From Strigamia acuminata (Eukaryota; Arthropoda; Chilopoda; Geophilomorpha; Linotaeniidae), in assembly GCA_949358305.1 (NCBI GenBank), contig OX442319.1:3224001-3288000 (forward strand): a DNA stretch of 64,000 nt, in the 5' to 3' direction. The notes beneath the pieces were generated by a model. That model saw nothing but the letters and a program-made list of their open reading frames with translations. It was not told the DNA's origin and searched no databases. Both the position numbers and the translations under genes were made by a program. This document shows, in pieces, positions 11,701-21,269 of this stretch; positions within the stretch are counted from its first letter, which is position 1, and each line of letters starts with the position of its first letter.

Positions 11701-12985
11701 GGTGCTTCGCTCGGATCGAATTGTGATTCCGGAGACGCTACGAGCGAGAGTTGTCGAATTGGCGCACAGAGGCCACCAGGGTGTTGTCAAAACCAAATCC
11801 TTGTTGAGACAGAAAGTGTGGTTCCCGGGGATCGATAGGCAGGTGGAGGCGCGAGTCGAGAGATGTTTACCGTGCCAGGCAGCGGTCCCACGGATGCGAA
11901 GGGACCCGTTGGTGATGACAAAATTGCCAGTGGGACCATGGCAACAGTTAGCGATTGACTTCGCGGGGCCCTTTCCGGATGGCACGGTTTTGTGCGTGTT
12001 AATTGATGAGTTTTCTAGGTTCCCATTTGTGGAGGCGGTCTCTTCGACCTCGGCGACGGTGGTTTGCGCGCTTTTGGAGCGTCGTTTTTTGGAGCAGGGG
12101 TTGCCTAACCTATTGAAGTCAGATAATGGCCCACCCTTCACGTCACGTGAGTTTGCTGAATTTTTGGCGGACTTTGGGGTTCGTCATCATCGGGTGACTC
12201 CGCTCTGGCCGGAAGCTAATGGTGAGGTGGAGAGATTTATGAGGACGTTGAACAAGACTGTGAGGGCGGCTAAAGTGGAGGGTAAGCAATGGAAGCGGGA
12301 GTTAGCTGAATTTCTGCTGAATTATCGGGCTACCCCACATTCGACTACGGGAAGGCCGCCGGCGGATCTTTTACTCGGGAGGACGGTTAGGACGCGACTA
12401 CCGACATTTTGCCGAGATGCAGAGGATCTGCAACTACGTGAGAAGGACTTAATGGAGAAGGCCAAAATGAAGGCGTATGCGGATCGACATCGGAATGCCA
12501 AGCCCCATGACTTTAAGATTGGTGACAGAGTGTTGGTGAAACAGGTGAAAGTTAATAAGTTTTCTACTCCATTTGACCCCAGACCTTTGATAGTGTCCGA
12601 CGTAGTGGGGACGCAGGTAACCGCTATGAGAGGACAGCAGGTAGTAGTCCGAAACGCGTCTTGTTTTAAGCGTATTTGGAATGATGAGAAGCAGGAGAGG
12701 TGTGTGTTGGGGGATGGTGCGCGACGAGAGGAGGAGTGTGCTGGTGACGTAAGTTGGGAGGATGACACGGAGATACGTCAGGGAGTGGTGCCGCCGGAGC
12801 AGATGGAGGGACCCGATGATTTGGTGCAGCAGGAGGGGGCAGCCGTGGATGAAGCCGTGGATGAGAACAGGCCGGATGAGATTGTGCCAGATGAGATTGT
12901 GCCAGAAGAGGGACCCAGGCGTTCTGAAAGGATTAAAAACAGACCTGTCTGGCAGAAGGACTATGATATGAACTTTATGCTTTGA
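8792..12985 (+). CDS. Gag-Pol polyprotein of the gypsy element
   Basis: The open frame runs from 8681, but the ATG at 8792 (context CCAAGATGG) is the better start and gives 1397 aa. Residue numbers here count from 8681. A gag region is followed by two CCHC-type zinc knuckles (near 271 and 293, the second CHGCGKLGHFIRFC). Then come an aspartic protease (DSGA, 370), reverse transcriptase (LDMKHGFYQF; catalytic LDD at 655-657), RNase H (VDAS near 803), an integrase HHCC zinc domain from about 1029, and the integrase DDE core (D about 1093, D about 1148, E about 1184). Gag and Pol are in one continuous frame without frameshift or stop. The RT box reads ILDD instead of the common YVDD/YIDD. No env is present. 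Confidence 0.95.
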   Translation: MAEPTSATSSMAAVSTGWMQATGVLPFDIHGELSTQSQRWTRWLNRLEVFLTAAGISEDARKMAMLLHYVGEGVYGVYEAMPIKGTDYKTTSEILTAHFAPQKNEDFCIYTFRASKQESGESVDQFCARLRGLAVGCDYTDLDKELKAQIIFATSMAKLRRQALRATDWKLKDLLDAARGYESSEWQAKKMEEIGNFERPIEVNYVKNSTPKRGDRVQGPFKREGGSPGPSRLCFNCGRAWPHREGSVCPAKTVKCHGCGKLGHFIRFCRAKPAGSERKTVGTVKAELGEQLYDIEGNPIFGITVGSIEAKRKMPMFEILMGRCKMKVVFGLDSGAHVNVLNREVYRSIVPLPKLRVTQARLLPYGQTTPLPLLGVLSATLEYGGRSVVAEVYVPDVEGGSLLSFDTATELELIKVVRTVGSMDMKEEVLLKYPGLFQGVGKSKNHLVHLHVDESVAPVAQRYRPIPFSLRSKVERELERMVAEGIIERVTEEMGPTPWVSPIHCVRKPKDPDPEAIRICIDARELNFAIQRVRHTSPRLEDVTALAENATIFTKLDMKHGFYQFELDVASRVLTTFATHVGLFRFLRLFFGLNSASEIFQDKIRQILEGLLQMLNILDDIFVVGKGPPDHNAAVYAVLDRLLEEGLTLNAHKCEFGRSKLVFFGHVFSERGIAADPKRVEAIRAMKMPSSVSEVKSLLGMIVYCGRFIPKLADRTRSLRELTKESSGEFKWTEVHQAAWDAIMVELGDGKIMAYYSPHARLHLTVDASPVGVGAILAQEKAREEVQVIAYASRALSQVETRYSQIEREMVAVVWAVEFFYLYLFNNFFILFTDHQPLVSILKNRRARPSIRLERLCVRVQQYRFEVRHTRGSTNPSDYMSRHPLPMTSEMGVAMLEIIEEHVNFVVRTRIPASMTVEEVLRETDLDEVLKKVRVALRSVGEKARICWDDEQLRPYAAMKDELSVSELGMVLRSDRIVIPETLRARVVELAHRGHQGVVKTKSLLRQKVWFPGIDRQVEARVERCLPCQAAVPRMRRDPLVMTKLPVGPWQQLAIDFAGPFPDGTVLCVLIDEFSRFPFVEAVSSTSATVVCALLERRFLEQGLPNLLKSDNGPPFTSREFAEFLADFGVRHHRVTPLWPEANGEVERFMRTLNKTVRAAKVEGKQWKRELAEFLLNYRATPHSTTGRPPADLLLGRTVRTRLPTFCRDAEDLQLREKDLMEKAKMKAYADRHRNAKPHDFKIGDRVLVKQVKVNKFSTPFDPRPLIVSDVVGTQVTAMRGQQVVVRNASCFKRIWNDEKQERCVLGDGARREEECAGDVSWEDDTEIRQGVVPPEQMEGPDDLVQQEGAAVDEAVDENRPDEIVPDEIVPEEGPRRSERIKNRPVWQKDYDMNFML

Positions 12986-13041
12986 TTGGTTTTTGTGATG
13001 TGTTTGTTTAGGTGTAATTTTTAGTTTGTTGTTTATTTTAT

Positions 13042-13056
13042 GATGAAGGGGAGGGA
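13042..13056 (+). promoter_or_regulatory. Polypurine tract
   Basis: GATGAAGGGGAGGGA abuts the 3' LTR. This is the usual plus-strand priming site of LTR elements. Confidence 0.75.
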
Positions 13057-13229
13057 TGTGGTGTTGTGATGTCGAGCATGATCACCAGGGGGCGATCATG
13101 GTCGGCAAGTTTATATAAGCTTGTAACACGTGACCGCAAGGTCACCTTCTCTAGAGTTGATGAGTAATAAAGATGCATCGTCGTTACTGCTAAAGCTGTG
13201 TATTATTTAATGGACATAACGACATTACA
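13057..13229 (+). repeat. 3' LTR
   Basis: Same length (173 bp) and, on visual comparison, the same sequence as the 5' LTR. Followed by the ATTTG target duplication at 13230-13234. Confidence 0.9.
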
Positions 13230-13654
13230 ATTTGAACCACTTTTCTAGTTTTAGAAAATCTTTTGTTGACACAGGTTTTCTGCAATTTAAAACAAAACGG
13301 AGAACTTTTTCTACAACTTGAGTTTTCGAAAACGCGAAAACGTGATGTCTCAACTCTAAAACGTCGCCTAAAACCGAGCCTAAAACGCACCTCCAAGTGG
13401 ACAACATTTTGCCAGGCATAAACAATCGACACTTATTTTAATGATGCATTACTTACTCCTGGTAAAAACGGCTCTAATTTCAACTAACAAACTCACTGGT
13501 TCAGGTTTAGCTCCGGCATTAGTTTACTCAAATATGTAGTTGGTAAAGCAAAACAGTTTAGTGAACCTGTCCTATTTGTTGACAAAACAAGGTAATTGAT
13601 GTCATTATATTTATTATTATTACATTTTGTTGTTTAATTTATTTATTTCGTTTG

Positions 13655-15413
13655 AGTTTTGTTTAATTAGTACGCTTGAGAGAGAAAACGGATTTTTTAA
13701 ACTTAAAAATGCAAATAAAATAATAAAATAATAAATCTAGCGCAAAACTGTAACATTTGAGTGGTAAATTGTAATATTGAGTGGAATACTCATTTTCCTC
13801 GCTTCAATAAACTTAATTAATACTTAATACTTATGGCAATTTTAAATAAACACAATACAACATTTTTATGAAAAAAATAATTACAATTTTTGTTCTCACG
13901 TATTGCACATAATTTTATAACTTTACATAACTAGCATTAGCAACCTCGACCTCCACCACCTTCCTCCGCCACATTCCTCCGCCACCGCCACCGCCGCCGC
14001 CGCCGCCGCCGCCTCCACCTCCGCCGCCGTATCCTCCTCCACCGCCACCGTATCCTCCTCCGCCTCCTCCGCCTCCTCCGCCGCCTCCGCCTCCTCCGCC
14101 TCCTCCGCCTCCTCCACCACCGCCTCCTCCGCCTCCTCCACCACCGCCTCCACCGCCGCCGTATCCTCCTCCGCCGCCGTATCCTTCTCCGCCGCCGTAT
14201 CCTCCTCCGCCGCCGCCTCCACCACCGCCTCCTCCACCGCCGCCGTATCCTCCTCCGCTTTCACTTGGCCTCTTTTGACGATTGGCCTTAATCAAAGGCC
14301 TAATTTTATACTGAAAAGGGTTTATGTGAAAACCAGCTTCGACCTTTCGTGTATCCAATTTGTCAGTTTCATTTTTCGAGGCAGAAATGTGTGTTGCCCA
14401 AAGCTTATCGTTTTGTAGTTTCCTGCGGTTGCAGTCAGCATCTGTGCACGGCGAGTCATCATAATGTTTATCACCTTGTTTGTGCGCTTCTCGACGTTTT
14501 CCACCATCTTCGCCAACTCCGACACCTTCAACGCCGCGGTAGAAAGAAGATGGTGGAATAAAATTTTGTTGGATGAGCATGAGAGCACTGATGCAGTAAA
14601 TTGGAAAAATCTTTTTGAAAAATAAGAAATTTGAATGAAATAAAGAAAAGAATAAGAAAACACATTCTGAAGAAATGATATACTTACAACAAGGATTATC
14701 GCTGTCTTCATTGTTTTGGTGGTGCTGGTGAGGTTGTTCTCGAGAAGTGATGGGAAAGAAAGGATATTTATGTGTAGAAATGAGGGATGGGTTGAAAGAG
14801 TCATTTGATTGGGGGATGAATCTTGGGGTAGTTGACACTACGAATAGTTGTGATTGTGAACCAATGGAAGTTGGTCATGTGGTTGATGAGTAATTACACG
14901 TGTACACAGGTGGTCCAAAAGTCTGGACCATCCAAAATATATTTTTAATGGAGACAAATACGAAGAGGAAGTTGGGTGGCGGATCCAATGAGATGCATTT
15001 CTTCGTAAACATTCATCTGAAGATGAGTTAAACAGTTTTCAAATTTATTTTTCATGAATCTAACAACAGGCGGCAGTTCTTGCTGGAGTCAAATATGTTT
15101 GCATTGTGTGTTTTACTGTTATGAGACGAGAATTAATGATTTGAACCTCTTTTCTACTTTTAGAAAATCTTGTGTTGACAGACATAACCAATCGACACTT
15201 TTTTTAATGATGCATTACTTCCTCCTAGTAAAAACGGCTCTAATTTCAACTAACAAACTCACTGGTTCAGGTTTAGCTACGGCATTAGTTTACTCAAATA
15301 TGTAGTTGGTAAAGCTAAACTGCTTAGTGAACTTGTCTTATTTGTTGGCAAAATAGGGTAATTGATGTCATTATTATTATTATTATATTTTGTTTTTTAA
15401 TTTATTTATTTCG
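13655..15413. repeat. Segmental duplication, copy 2 (Gly-rich gene plus flanks)
   Basis: Counterpart of 3475-5110. The trailing 15090-15412 part also matches the DNA on both sides of the gypsy element (8448-8492 and 13230-13660), so at least three tandem-like copies of the flank exist. Confidence 0.85.
13915..14711 (-). CDS. Secreted glycine-rich protein, copy 2
   Basis: Two exons on the - strand: 14711-14688 (MKTAIILV) and 14610-13915, joined in phase 0, giving about 239 aa. The predicted signal peptide is MKTAIILV-IFPIYCISALML. It shares with copy 1 the SPCTDADCNRRK segment, the SASKNETDKLD segment, the RQKR dibasic site before the Gly tract, and the WRRKVV..ASYVKL tail. The Gly tract is about 100 residues and has fewer Tyr than copy 1, including a pure Gly run of about 35 residues. 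Function unknown; extracellular matrix or cuticle-type use is only an analogy. The AAAAG acceptor lacks a strong pyrimidine tract, so the junction needs transcript evidence. Confidence 0.6.
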
Positions 15414-15440
15414 TAGATGTGGTTTTAATTCTGTTGAAAA

Positions 15441-16268
15441 ATGAAACGAATGAGCTACACTATCCAGACGAAGCTCGAAATTATAAATCAATACGAGAAA
15501 GGAGTTGACGGAAAGGGTTTGCCCGCCATTGCCAAGGCACATGGAATCAGCAGGGAAACACTTCGAGGTTGGGTAAGCAAGAAGAAACAACTCGAAGCCG
15601 CTTTAGCGGATGACGAAATTCAGTCGAAGAAAACACGACGATTGAAAGGAGGCGGTAGGAAAGAGAAATTCGTACAAATGGAAGAACAACTGCACGCTTG
15701 GATTCTCGACAAGAATGCGAAAGGACTCGGAGTCAAAGATCACTACATCCAAATGAAAGCGCTCAACATCGTCGCCAGAATGCAAAATAATGGCGGCGAA
15801 GAAGACAAGTTTGTCGCATCAAATGGTTGGTTAGCGAGATTTAAGAGTCGAAAACAACTGGTTTCTAAACGACAAATATCCTGTTTATCTGAAGATGATA
15901 TTGCGTGTGAAGCTCCTTATTATTATCAGCCTGATTTAACCCTAAATAGCTTATTCGCGTGTTTGGCTAGAAAAAGTGGGCCGGATAAAAATTGGAAAGA
16001 ATATAAGAATATATTGATTGAATTCATGAAGACTCTTGACGAGCTGCGAGACATTACCAGTGACGATTATTTTAATGATTTGCAGAATGATAAAGAAATG
16101 GGAAGTGTTTTGGAAATTTATGCTGCATCGGTGAAGGAGAATTGGAACATTGTTGTGGTCAATCGTTGCAATCGTACTTCAGACTTGTATAAGGTTCCAA
16201 ATCCTGTGGATACTATTACTTTAGTAAAATGTGGTGATTATTTTGTAGTTAAAATGATTGATAAATAA
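15441..16268 (+). CDS. psq/CENPB helix-turn-helix protein with degenerate OTU-like C-terminus
   Basis: A single-exon protein of 275 aa. Residues about 4-55 match a Pipsqueak-type HTH (SYTIQTKLEIINQYEKG.. AIAKAHGISRETLRGWV). Residues about 77-145 match a CENPB/Tc5-type HTH ending NGWLARFKSRK. This is the tandem DNA-binding architecture of pogo/Tigger transposases, but no DDE catalytic domain follows. The C-terminal third (about 163-270) resembles an OTU cysteine protease: LTLNSLFACLA where the family has DGNCLFRA, then LEIYAASVKENWNIVVVN for the helix-strand core, then CGDYFVV where the catalytic His is expected. The active-site Cys position is Ser170 and the His position appears to be Asp266, so it would be inactive. 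Probably a domesticated transposon-derived nuclear protein; the OTU match is by eye only. Confidence 0.7.
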   Translation: MKRMSYTIQTKLEIINQYEKGVDGKGLPAIAKAHGISRETLRGWVSKKKQLEAALADDEIQSKKTRRLKGGGRKEKFVQMEEQLHAWILDKNAKGLGVKDHYIQMKALNIVARMQNNGGEEDKFVASNGWLARFKSRKQLVSKRQISCLSEDDIACEAPYYYQPDLTLNSLFACLARKSGPDKNWKEYKNILIEFMKTLDELRDITSDDYFNDLQNDKEMGSVLEIYAASVKENWNIVVVNRCNRTSDLYKVPNPVDTITLVKCGDYFVVKMIDK

Positions 16269-16314
16269 AAACTAAACATAAATTTCGTACGTTTACATTT
16301 TATTGTACACTTTG

Positions 16315-19300
16315 CTACCATACACTGCATTTAGACACTGGATTAAGCGGCGAGCCGAGCGGGCAGTGATAATCCTCGGAGAAGGCTTGCATGTTGGATA
16401 GTGGCCCGTTAACCCTTAATTATTCAAAATGAGTCATCACATACACTAACAGATTTGGATACAATACCTAAACCTCCCCAAACTGTGGACACCAAATTCT
16501 ATTTGCAAATGTGCTTGTTCCGGTCGCTGTTTGATGCACCACATCTGAGTAAAAAAAATAAAATTAAACATAAATTTCTTTCTAAATTACTATTTATTAA
16601 CTTACAGTTGCATAACTCATCCAAAACAACTGGTTCACTGTATAATTTAAGCCTGGAAGTTGCATTTCCGGATCATGGTGTTGAGCCCACGTCCGATAGG
16701 CCTAAAACAAAATAAATATCAAAATTAAAATTTATTTCAACCGATGTTTACTTCTATTTACGTAATAAGCCTCTTTCAAACCACCATTATCAGCAATATT
16801 CTCTCCTAAAGTGCTTCTGCCATTAAGCTATTTAAAATTTAATAACATTAATTCAAATTACGAACGTAGACAAAAACGTTTTCTACTTTTTCTCCCGTTT
16901 CCGGTTCAGTGTAATTTCCATATTGATCAACCATACACTGCGATCTCTCCTTAAACCTCTCGTTAGTATCAGCTTCCCACCAATTCAGTAAGTGGCCATC
17001 TTTATCAAACTGTCTACCTGTAGATTTTGTGATAAAATAAAGCGGCTGAGTCACAATGATCACGCATTTGTATCAAACCGGTATTATCGAAGCCGTGAGT
17101 CAATTCGTGTCCGACGACAGTTCCAATGGCTGCAAAGTTCATGTATTGAGGCCTATCAAAATCAAAGAAAACATCTTGCAGTATTCCAGCTGGAATGCCT
17201 AGGTTGTAGATAAACATTCGTTCAATTTTTAGTTTCTCCGCAGAAAAATAAGCGAATTGCCTTAAATAACTTACTGATGCTATTGTCCAAGCTGTTGTAA
17301 AATGCATTCACAATTGCCACATTCGACTTGTACTCCCAACTAGAAAAAATAGAATTTTATACAATTTTATAGTTTTATAATAGTGTAATTTGCTTACTAG
17401 TTTCTTTTTACTGGTTCGCGCAATTTCTGCTTGTATTCCTTCGTATCCAAACGCGAAATATGGCGCATGTTGTCAAAAAAATTCAATATGCTGATGTTAT
17501 ACTGGAAAAAAAAATTATAATTCGAAGAAAACGAAGAAAAATCTGGAGATTGATCGGATCTTACGTCTTCATACACTTCACCGAGTTTATCGTCATTCAG
17601 TAATTCTTCTGGATACGCAACGTGCGCCGTAACTGCATCTAACTGAAGTAAATAGCATCAACATTTGTAATTTTACGTGTCAGAGTTTTCACCTTTTCTT
17701 TGGCCCTTTTGATAGTTTGAGGATCAGCCCACGTGACTTTGTTGATGATGTCCCTCATTTCTGTGCGGATGAAATCGACCATTTCTATTGCCTGCGATGC
17801 AATGCGTAATTAGCGATGCTAACTTTTGTCACGTACTGTAGGTATTTTTTAATTTGAATAACTGTACCATCACTTTAGCTTCGGGTTTAAAAAATTTACG
17901 GACGTACATCGATCCGATGACAGTTGAAAAGTAGTCTTTGGTTTGCGCCATGCATCGTTTCCATCGGGCGGAGCGCTGTTGCACGCCGGACATTTTTTTA
18001 AAGATTTCAAAATGCAGCTCGCCGAATTCTTCGCTTACGAATGGTGTTAAGGATCGCACCATTCTACCGATGGCGTAGTTTGCTAACACCCTAAAGAAAA
18101 TTGTCAATTGGAGCTGGTATTTGTCACATATTGTACCCTCGCTTTTTATTTTAACAAATTAAATAAAATTTGATTTAATTTTATGAATTTTATGAATTTT
18201 ATCAGATTTTGATGAGATTCTCTGATATTTTATTAGATTTTGATGAGATTCTCTGATATTTTATTAGATTTTGATGAGATTCTCTGATATTTTAGCAGAT
18301 TTTGGTGAAATTCTGTGGAATTTTATCACATTTGATTAAAATTTTCTAAAATTTTAGCCGATTCGATCGAAATTCTACGAAATTTTATCAGATTTTTACA
18401 AAACTGCACTTTTTCCAAATATTTACCTAATATTAGTTTCTTCGTATAATTTGGTGAAATTTTTTGTGAAATTGTGGCCTAGTGTTACAACTACGGGTTC
18501 GCTGTCTTGAATGTTATAAGGATATATTTTCTCAATGTATTCTTTCCAATTCATCTTCAAAAATAAAATAATTAAAGAAAAAAAAATTATCATTAAATCA
18601 ACAGTTATAATAAAATAAAATTCTTCTAATAATTACATCTGGATTGAGTTCGTAAAGACCGGACACATTCAACTCATTGTATATTTTGCTAATATTTTTC
18701 CCTCTCTGCGAAGGATCCTTTAAAATCTAAACACCGAAAAATAAAATAGGTGAAACTAACCAAAACAATCTCTAATTTTACCTGCAACAACGACATTTCA
18801 AAATCCAAAACCTCCTCCATTTCCTTTTCGGCCGTCTTCCGATCCGCGCCCCAGAAAACCGCAGTTTCAACCATGAATTGTAAATGATCCAAAACATTGG
18901 AGTCGTTTTTGCCTTTTTTTAAATACGTATACGGAAACCCAGGAGATGGCTCAACTAACTAAACAAAAAGAAACATTAACACGATAAGGCGTTTTCGAGC
19001 CCCGCATACAACTCACCGCAAGGGTGTGCCGAGAGTTATTCTTGAAGTCTCGAATGACCCCCACACCAATGAAGAAGTCGGTTGAGAAATCAACTTTATC
19101 GAATTCATACATCAATGTTTTCCAGTCCAAGTGAGTAGCATTCCATTTTTTTCCCATGAGCACGGGCCACCCACCTAATTGCTTGATGATTTTATCTAAC
19201 GGCGCCAGGCCCAGTTCGGCTATCCGAGCTAGAAATAAATAAATAAATAAATAAATAAATAAATAGATAAATAGATTTTTATTTTTGTAATTGACGAACT

Positions 19301-21269
19301 TAAATTCATGCAGGATGCGTAGAAATGTTTGACCAGTATGTTGATTTTGCATTCGTCTTCGGTGACTTCCGACTCCACCAAACCTTTAATCTGATATGTC
19401 AATTCTTCATGTAGTCTGGCAAATTGGCTCATCGAAGTCTTTTCGTCAGGAATGTGCGTCTTTTCCAGATATCCGCCGCAAACAAATTCGTAAAAGTCCT
19501 CGCAAGGGTTTATGTTAAGATTCATGTTGTCCAGCATCCGGCTTGCTAATTATTAAATTCAAATTTAATTTATTACATATTCAAAGTTATCCCTCCATTT
19601 GCCAAATATTTATCGTGCAGTTTTGCAGTTGCGCTGCTTCTTATTTACTACCAATAGGAGTTTCAATACCACCCACTAGACTTAGCTTTACAATACATAG
19701 TAAACAGTTTTACTGTACTTCACTAAGTCCCTAGTAATTTTACTATATATATAGTGAAGTCCCTACAAGTATGACCAACTAACGGCATTGGCACTGGCAA
19801 CATTATCAGGTTGATCCTCTGTACCTCCTGCATTCCCATTGCGGCCAATGGGAGCAAGGTGTCCGTCTGTGTTCTGTATTGACATCGTGAATGGTGTCCA
19901 AACGCCCCATGGTCCTCCCCTGGCCACGAGACGACCGACTCACACAAGTAGTGTTACTAAAGGGTGTGCCAAAAATAACGCAAGATTTGAATTAGCCGCC
20001 ATTTGTGCAGTAAATTGTTGGCGACCCTGAAACAACAACGATTTGACAGCTGAAAGTTTAGGGTTTTATCTGCCGAAATTGGATTATATTGATGTGGCCA
20101 ATATGTGGTCTCAACAAGACGGTGCAAGAAAAAGGGGCCAATTCTGATCATCGAAACCGGTGATGTCTCATGCAGTAATTGAATTGTTTCCATGGTTGTA
20201 TGGCAATATGGCATGTGGCACCGTCTTGTTAAAACCACATATTGGCCACATCAATATAATCCAATTTCGGCAGATAAAACCCTAAACTGTCAGCTGTCAA
20301 ATCGTTGTTGTTTCAGGGTCGCCAACAATTTACTGCACAAATGGAGGCTAATTCAAATCTTGCGTTATTTTTGGGACACCCTATAGTAAAGTCCCTACAA
20401 GTGTGACCAACTGGCGGCCGCAAGTCAGCACTGGCAACATTATCAAGTTGATCCTCAGTAGCTCCTATAGCATAACTTCGGAGCTGCATTCCCATTGCAG
20501 CCAATGAGAGGAAGGTGTCTGTCTGTGTTCTGTATTTACATCGTGAATGGTGTCCAAACGCCCCATGGTCCTCCCCTGGCCACGAGACGACCGACTCACA
20601 CAAGTAGTGTTACTATATGTAGTAAAGTCACTCGAAGTAACTCGAAAATTACCCAACATCCAAAAACATAAATGTAATTGTTGATGGTGATAGACCTACA
20701 CAACTTTATCTATTTGATATTTTGTATATAAGATCAATTGAAAAATTTATTCTTTTGGAATAAATAAAAGTAAATGAATGAGCAACCTATTTCCACCTCT
20801 GTTTACCTGCTCGAATACAGCCTTGTGTTAAACAAACTTTAGGTGGTGGTGGTTCTACTGCAGTATTATCATCAGTTGTTGTTGATGGCAGTGTTGATGT
20901 CACTGTTGTTGCTCTAGCACGAACAACAGTTGTCGAAGTCATATTTCGCCCATCTGAAAAAACACTTATCTCATAATAAATTCAATCAACCACATTTCTA
21001 TTGGTTTATACTTTTAAGCAGTGCCATTTGCGGAAGAATAAAAACAATGTAATACCAAACAGCAGTTAGACACAGTCCAGTGCACAGTGCAATTAAAAAT
21101 ATGGTTAAAATGCAAAATTTTCTTTCCATGTAGGTTCTTCTTTTCCACCATGATTGACGCCTGGTAAGAGAAAAATTAAGCGGAAATCGAAGAATTTTAA
21201 TTTGATTTACCTCTTGGTACTGGCAGTAGAGACAATTTCTTCAGTTAAACAAAGCCGACTATCTTTCAT
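16315..21269 (-). CDS. M13-family membrane metallopeptidase (neprilysin/ECE-like)
   Basis: About 18 short exons on the - strand, from ATG at 21269 ([13 protein letters not shown]) to the stop at 16315-16317. The exon around 21011-21161 holds one transmembrane segment ([20 protein letters not shown]), so this is a type II membrane protein. A Thr-rich stalk precedes the ectodomain, which starts [22 protein letters not shown]. The zinc site HELTHGFD is at 17091-17110, and the third ligand ENIADNGG is in exon 16762-16827. The C-terminus is the family hallmark CSVW. Other clear exons include 16468-16544 and 16606-16701. It would cleave peptides at the cell surface. All catalytic motifs are intact. 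Introns carry tandem repeats and transposon fragments (18.2, 19.7-20.6 kb). Some internal junctions, for example near 16866, are approximate. Confidence 0.92.
18150..18420. repeat. Intronic tandem repeat, about 32 bp unit
   Basis: GATTTTGATGAGATTCTCTGATATTTTATTA-type units repeat three times nearly exactly, then diverge. Lies within an intron of the M13 peptidase gene. Confidence 0.8.
19231..19276. repeat. AAAT microsatellite
   Basis: AAATAAATAAAT... run inside an M13 peptidase intron, next to a splice site. Confidence 0.8.
19736..19960. repeat. Dispersed repeat family A, copy 1
   Basis: Shares long identity with 20383-20625, notably the block GTGTCCAAACGCCCCATGG followed by TCCTCCCCTGGCCACGAG. 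Related, longer copies (opposite strand) lie at 39330-39780 plus 41608-41695, and a diverged one at 44293-44822. It resembles an LTR or TRIM-like unit, but no ends or coding region prove this. Confidence 0.7.
19961..20382. mobile_element. Short inverted-repeat element derived from a Tc/mariner-like transposon
   Basis: Terminal inverted repeats of about 165 bp begin AGGGTGTGCCAAAAATAACGC and end with its complement GCGTTATTTTTGGGACACCCT. The 80-90 bp centre still reads, in broken frames, like the DDE region of IS630/Tc-type transposases (DQNWP preceded by [12 protein letters not shown]-like residues). It sits exactly between two copies of repeat family A. A TA target site is likely but imperfect. 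Non-autonomous. Confidence 0.7.
20383..20625. repeat. Dispersed repeat family A, copy 2
   Basis: Direct repeat of 19736-19960, flanking the other side of the inverted-repeat element inside an M13 peptidase intron. Confidence 0.7.

Larger units (their letters stand above)
8493..13229 (+). mobile_element. Complete Ty3/gypsy LTR retrotransposon
   Basis: The element is 4737 bp. It has two 173 bp LTRs (8493-8665 and 13057-13229) that begin TG and end CA and appear identical base for base. A primer-binding region (TTGGCGACGAGGA) follows the 5' LTR and a purine tract (GATGAAGGGGAGGGA) precedes the 3' LTR. A single gag-pol frame lies between them, and ATTTG target duplications flank it. Identical LTRs together with an uninterrupted frame indicate very recent insertion and possible activity. 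The domain order protease, RT, RNase H, integrase is that of Ty3/gypsy. There is no envelope gene. Confidence 0.95.
8442..13660. repeat. Third, partial copy of the 3.5/13.7 kb duplication flank, split by the LTR element
   Basis: The 8448-8492 stretch (TATGTTTGCATTGTGAG..AATTATTTG) and the 13230-13660 stretch (TTGAACCACTTTTCTAG...) are continuous in the copies near 5015-5090 and 15090-15412. They flank the LTR retrotransposon here, so this copy lacks the Gly-rich gene and was later split by the element. Confidence 0.75.

Noticed and set aside
9403-12768. Several long - strand open frames across the gypsy element
   Set aside because: Antisense shadows of the gag-pol gene; no domain or start context.
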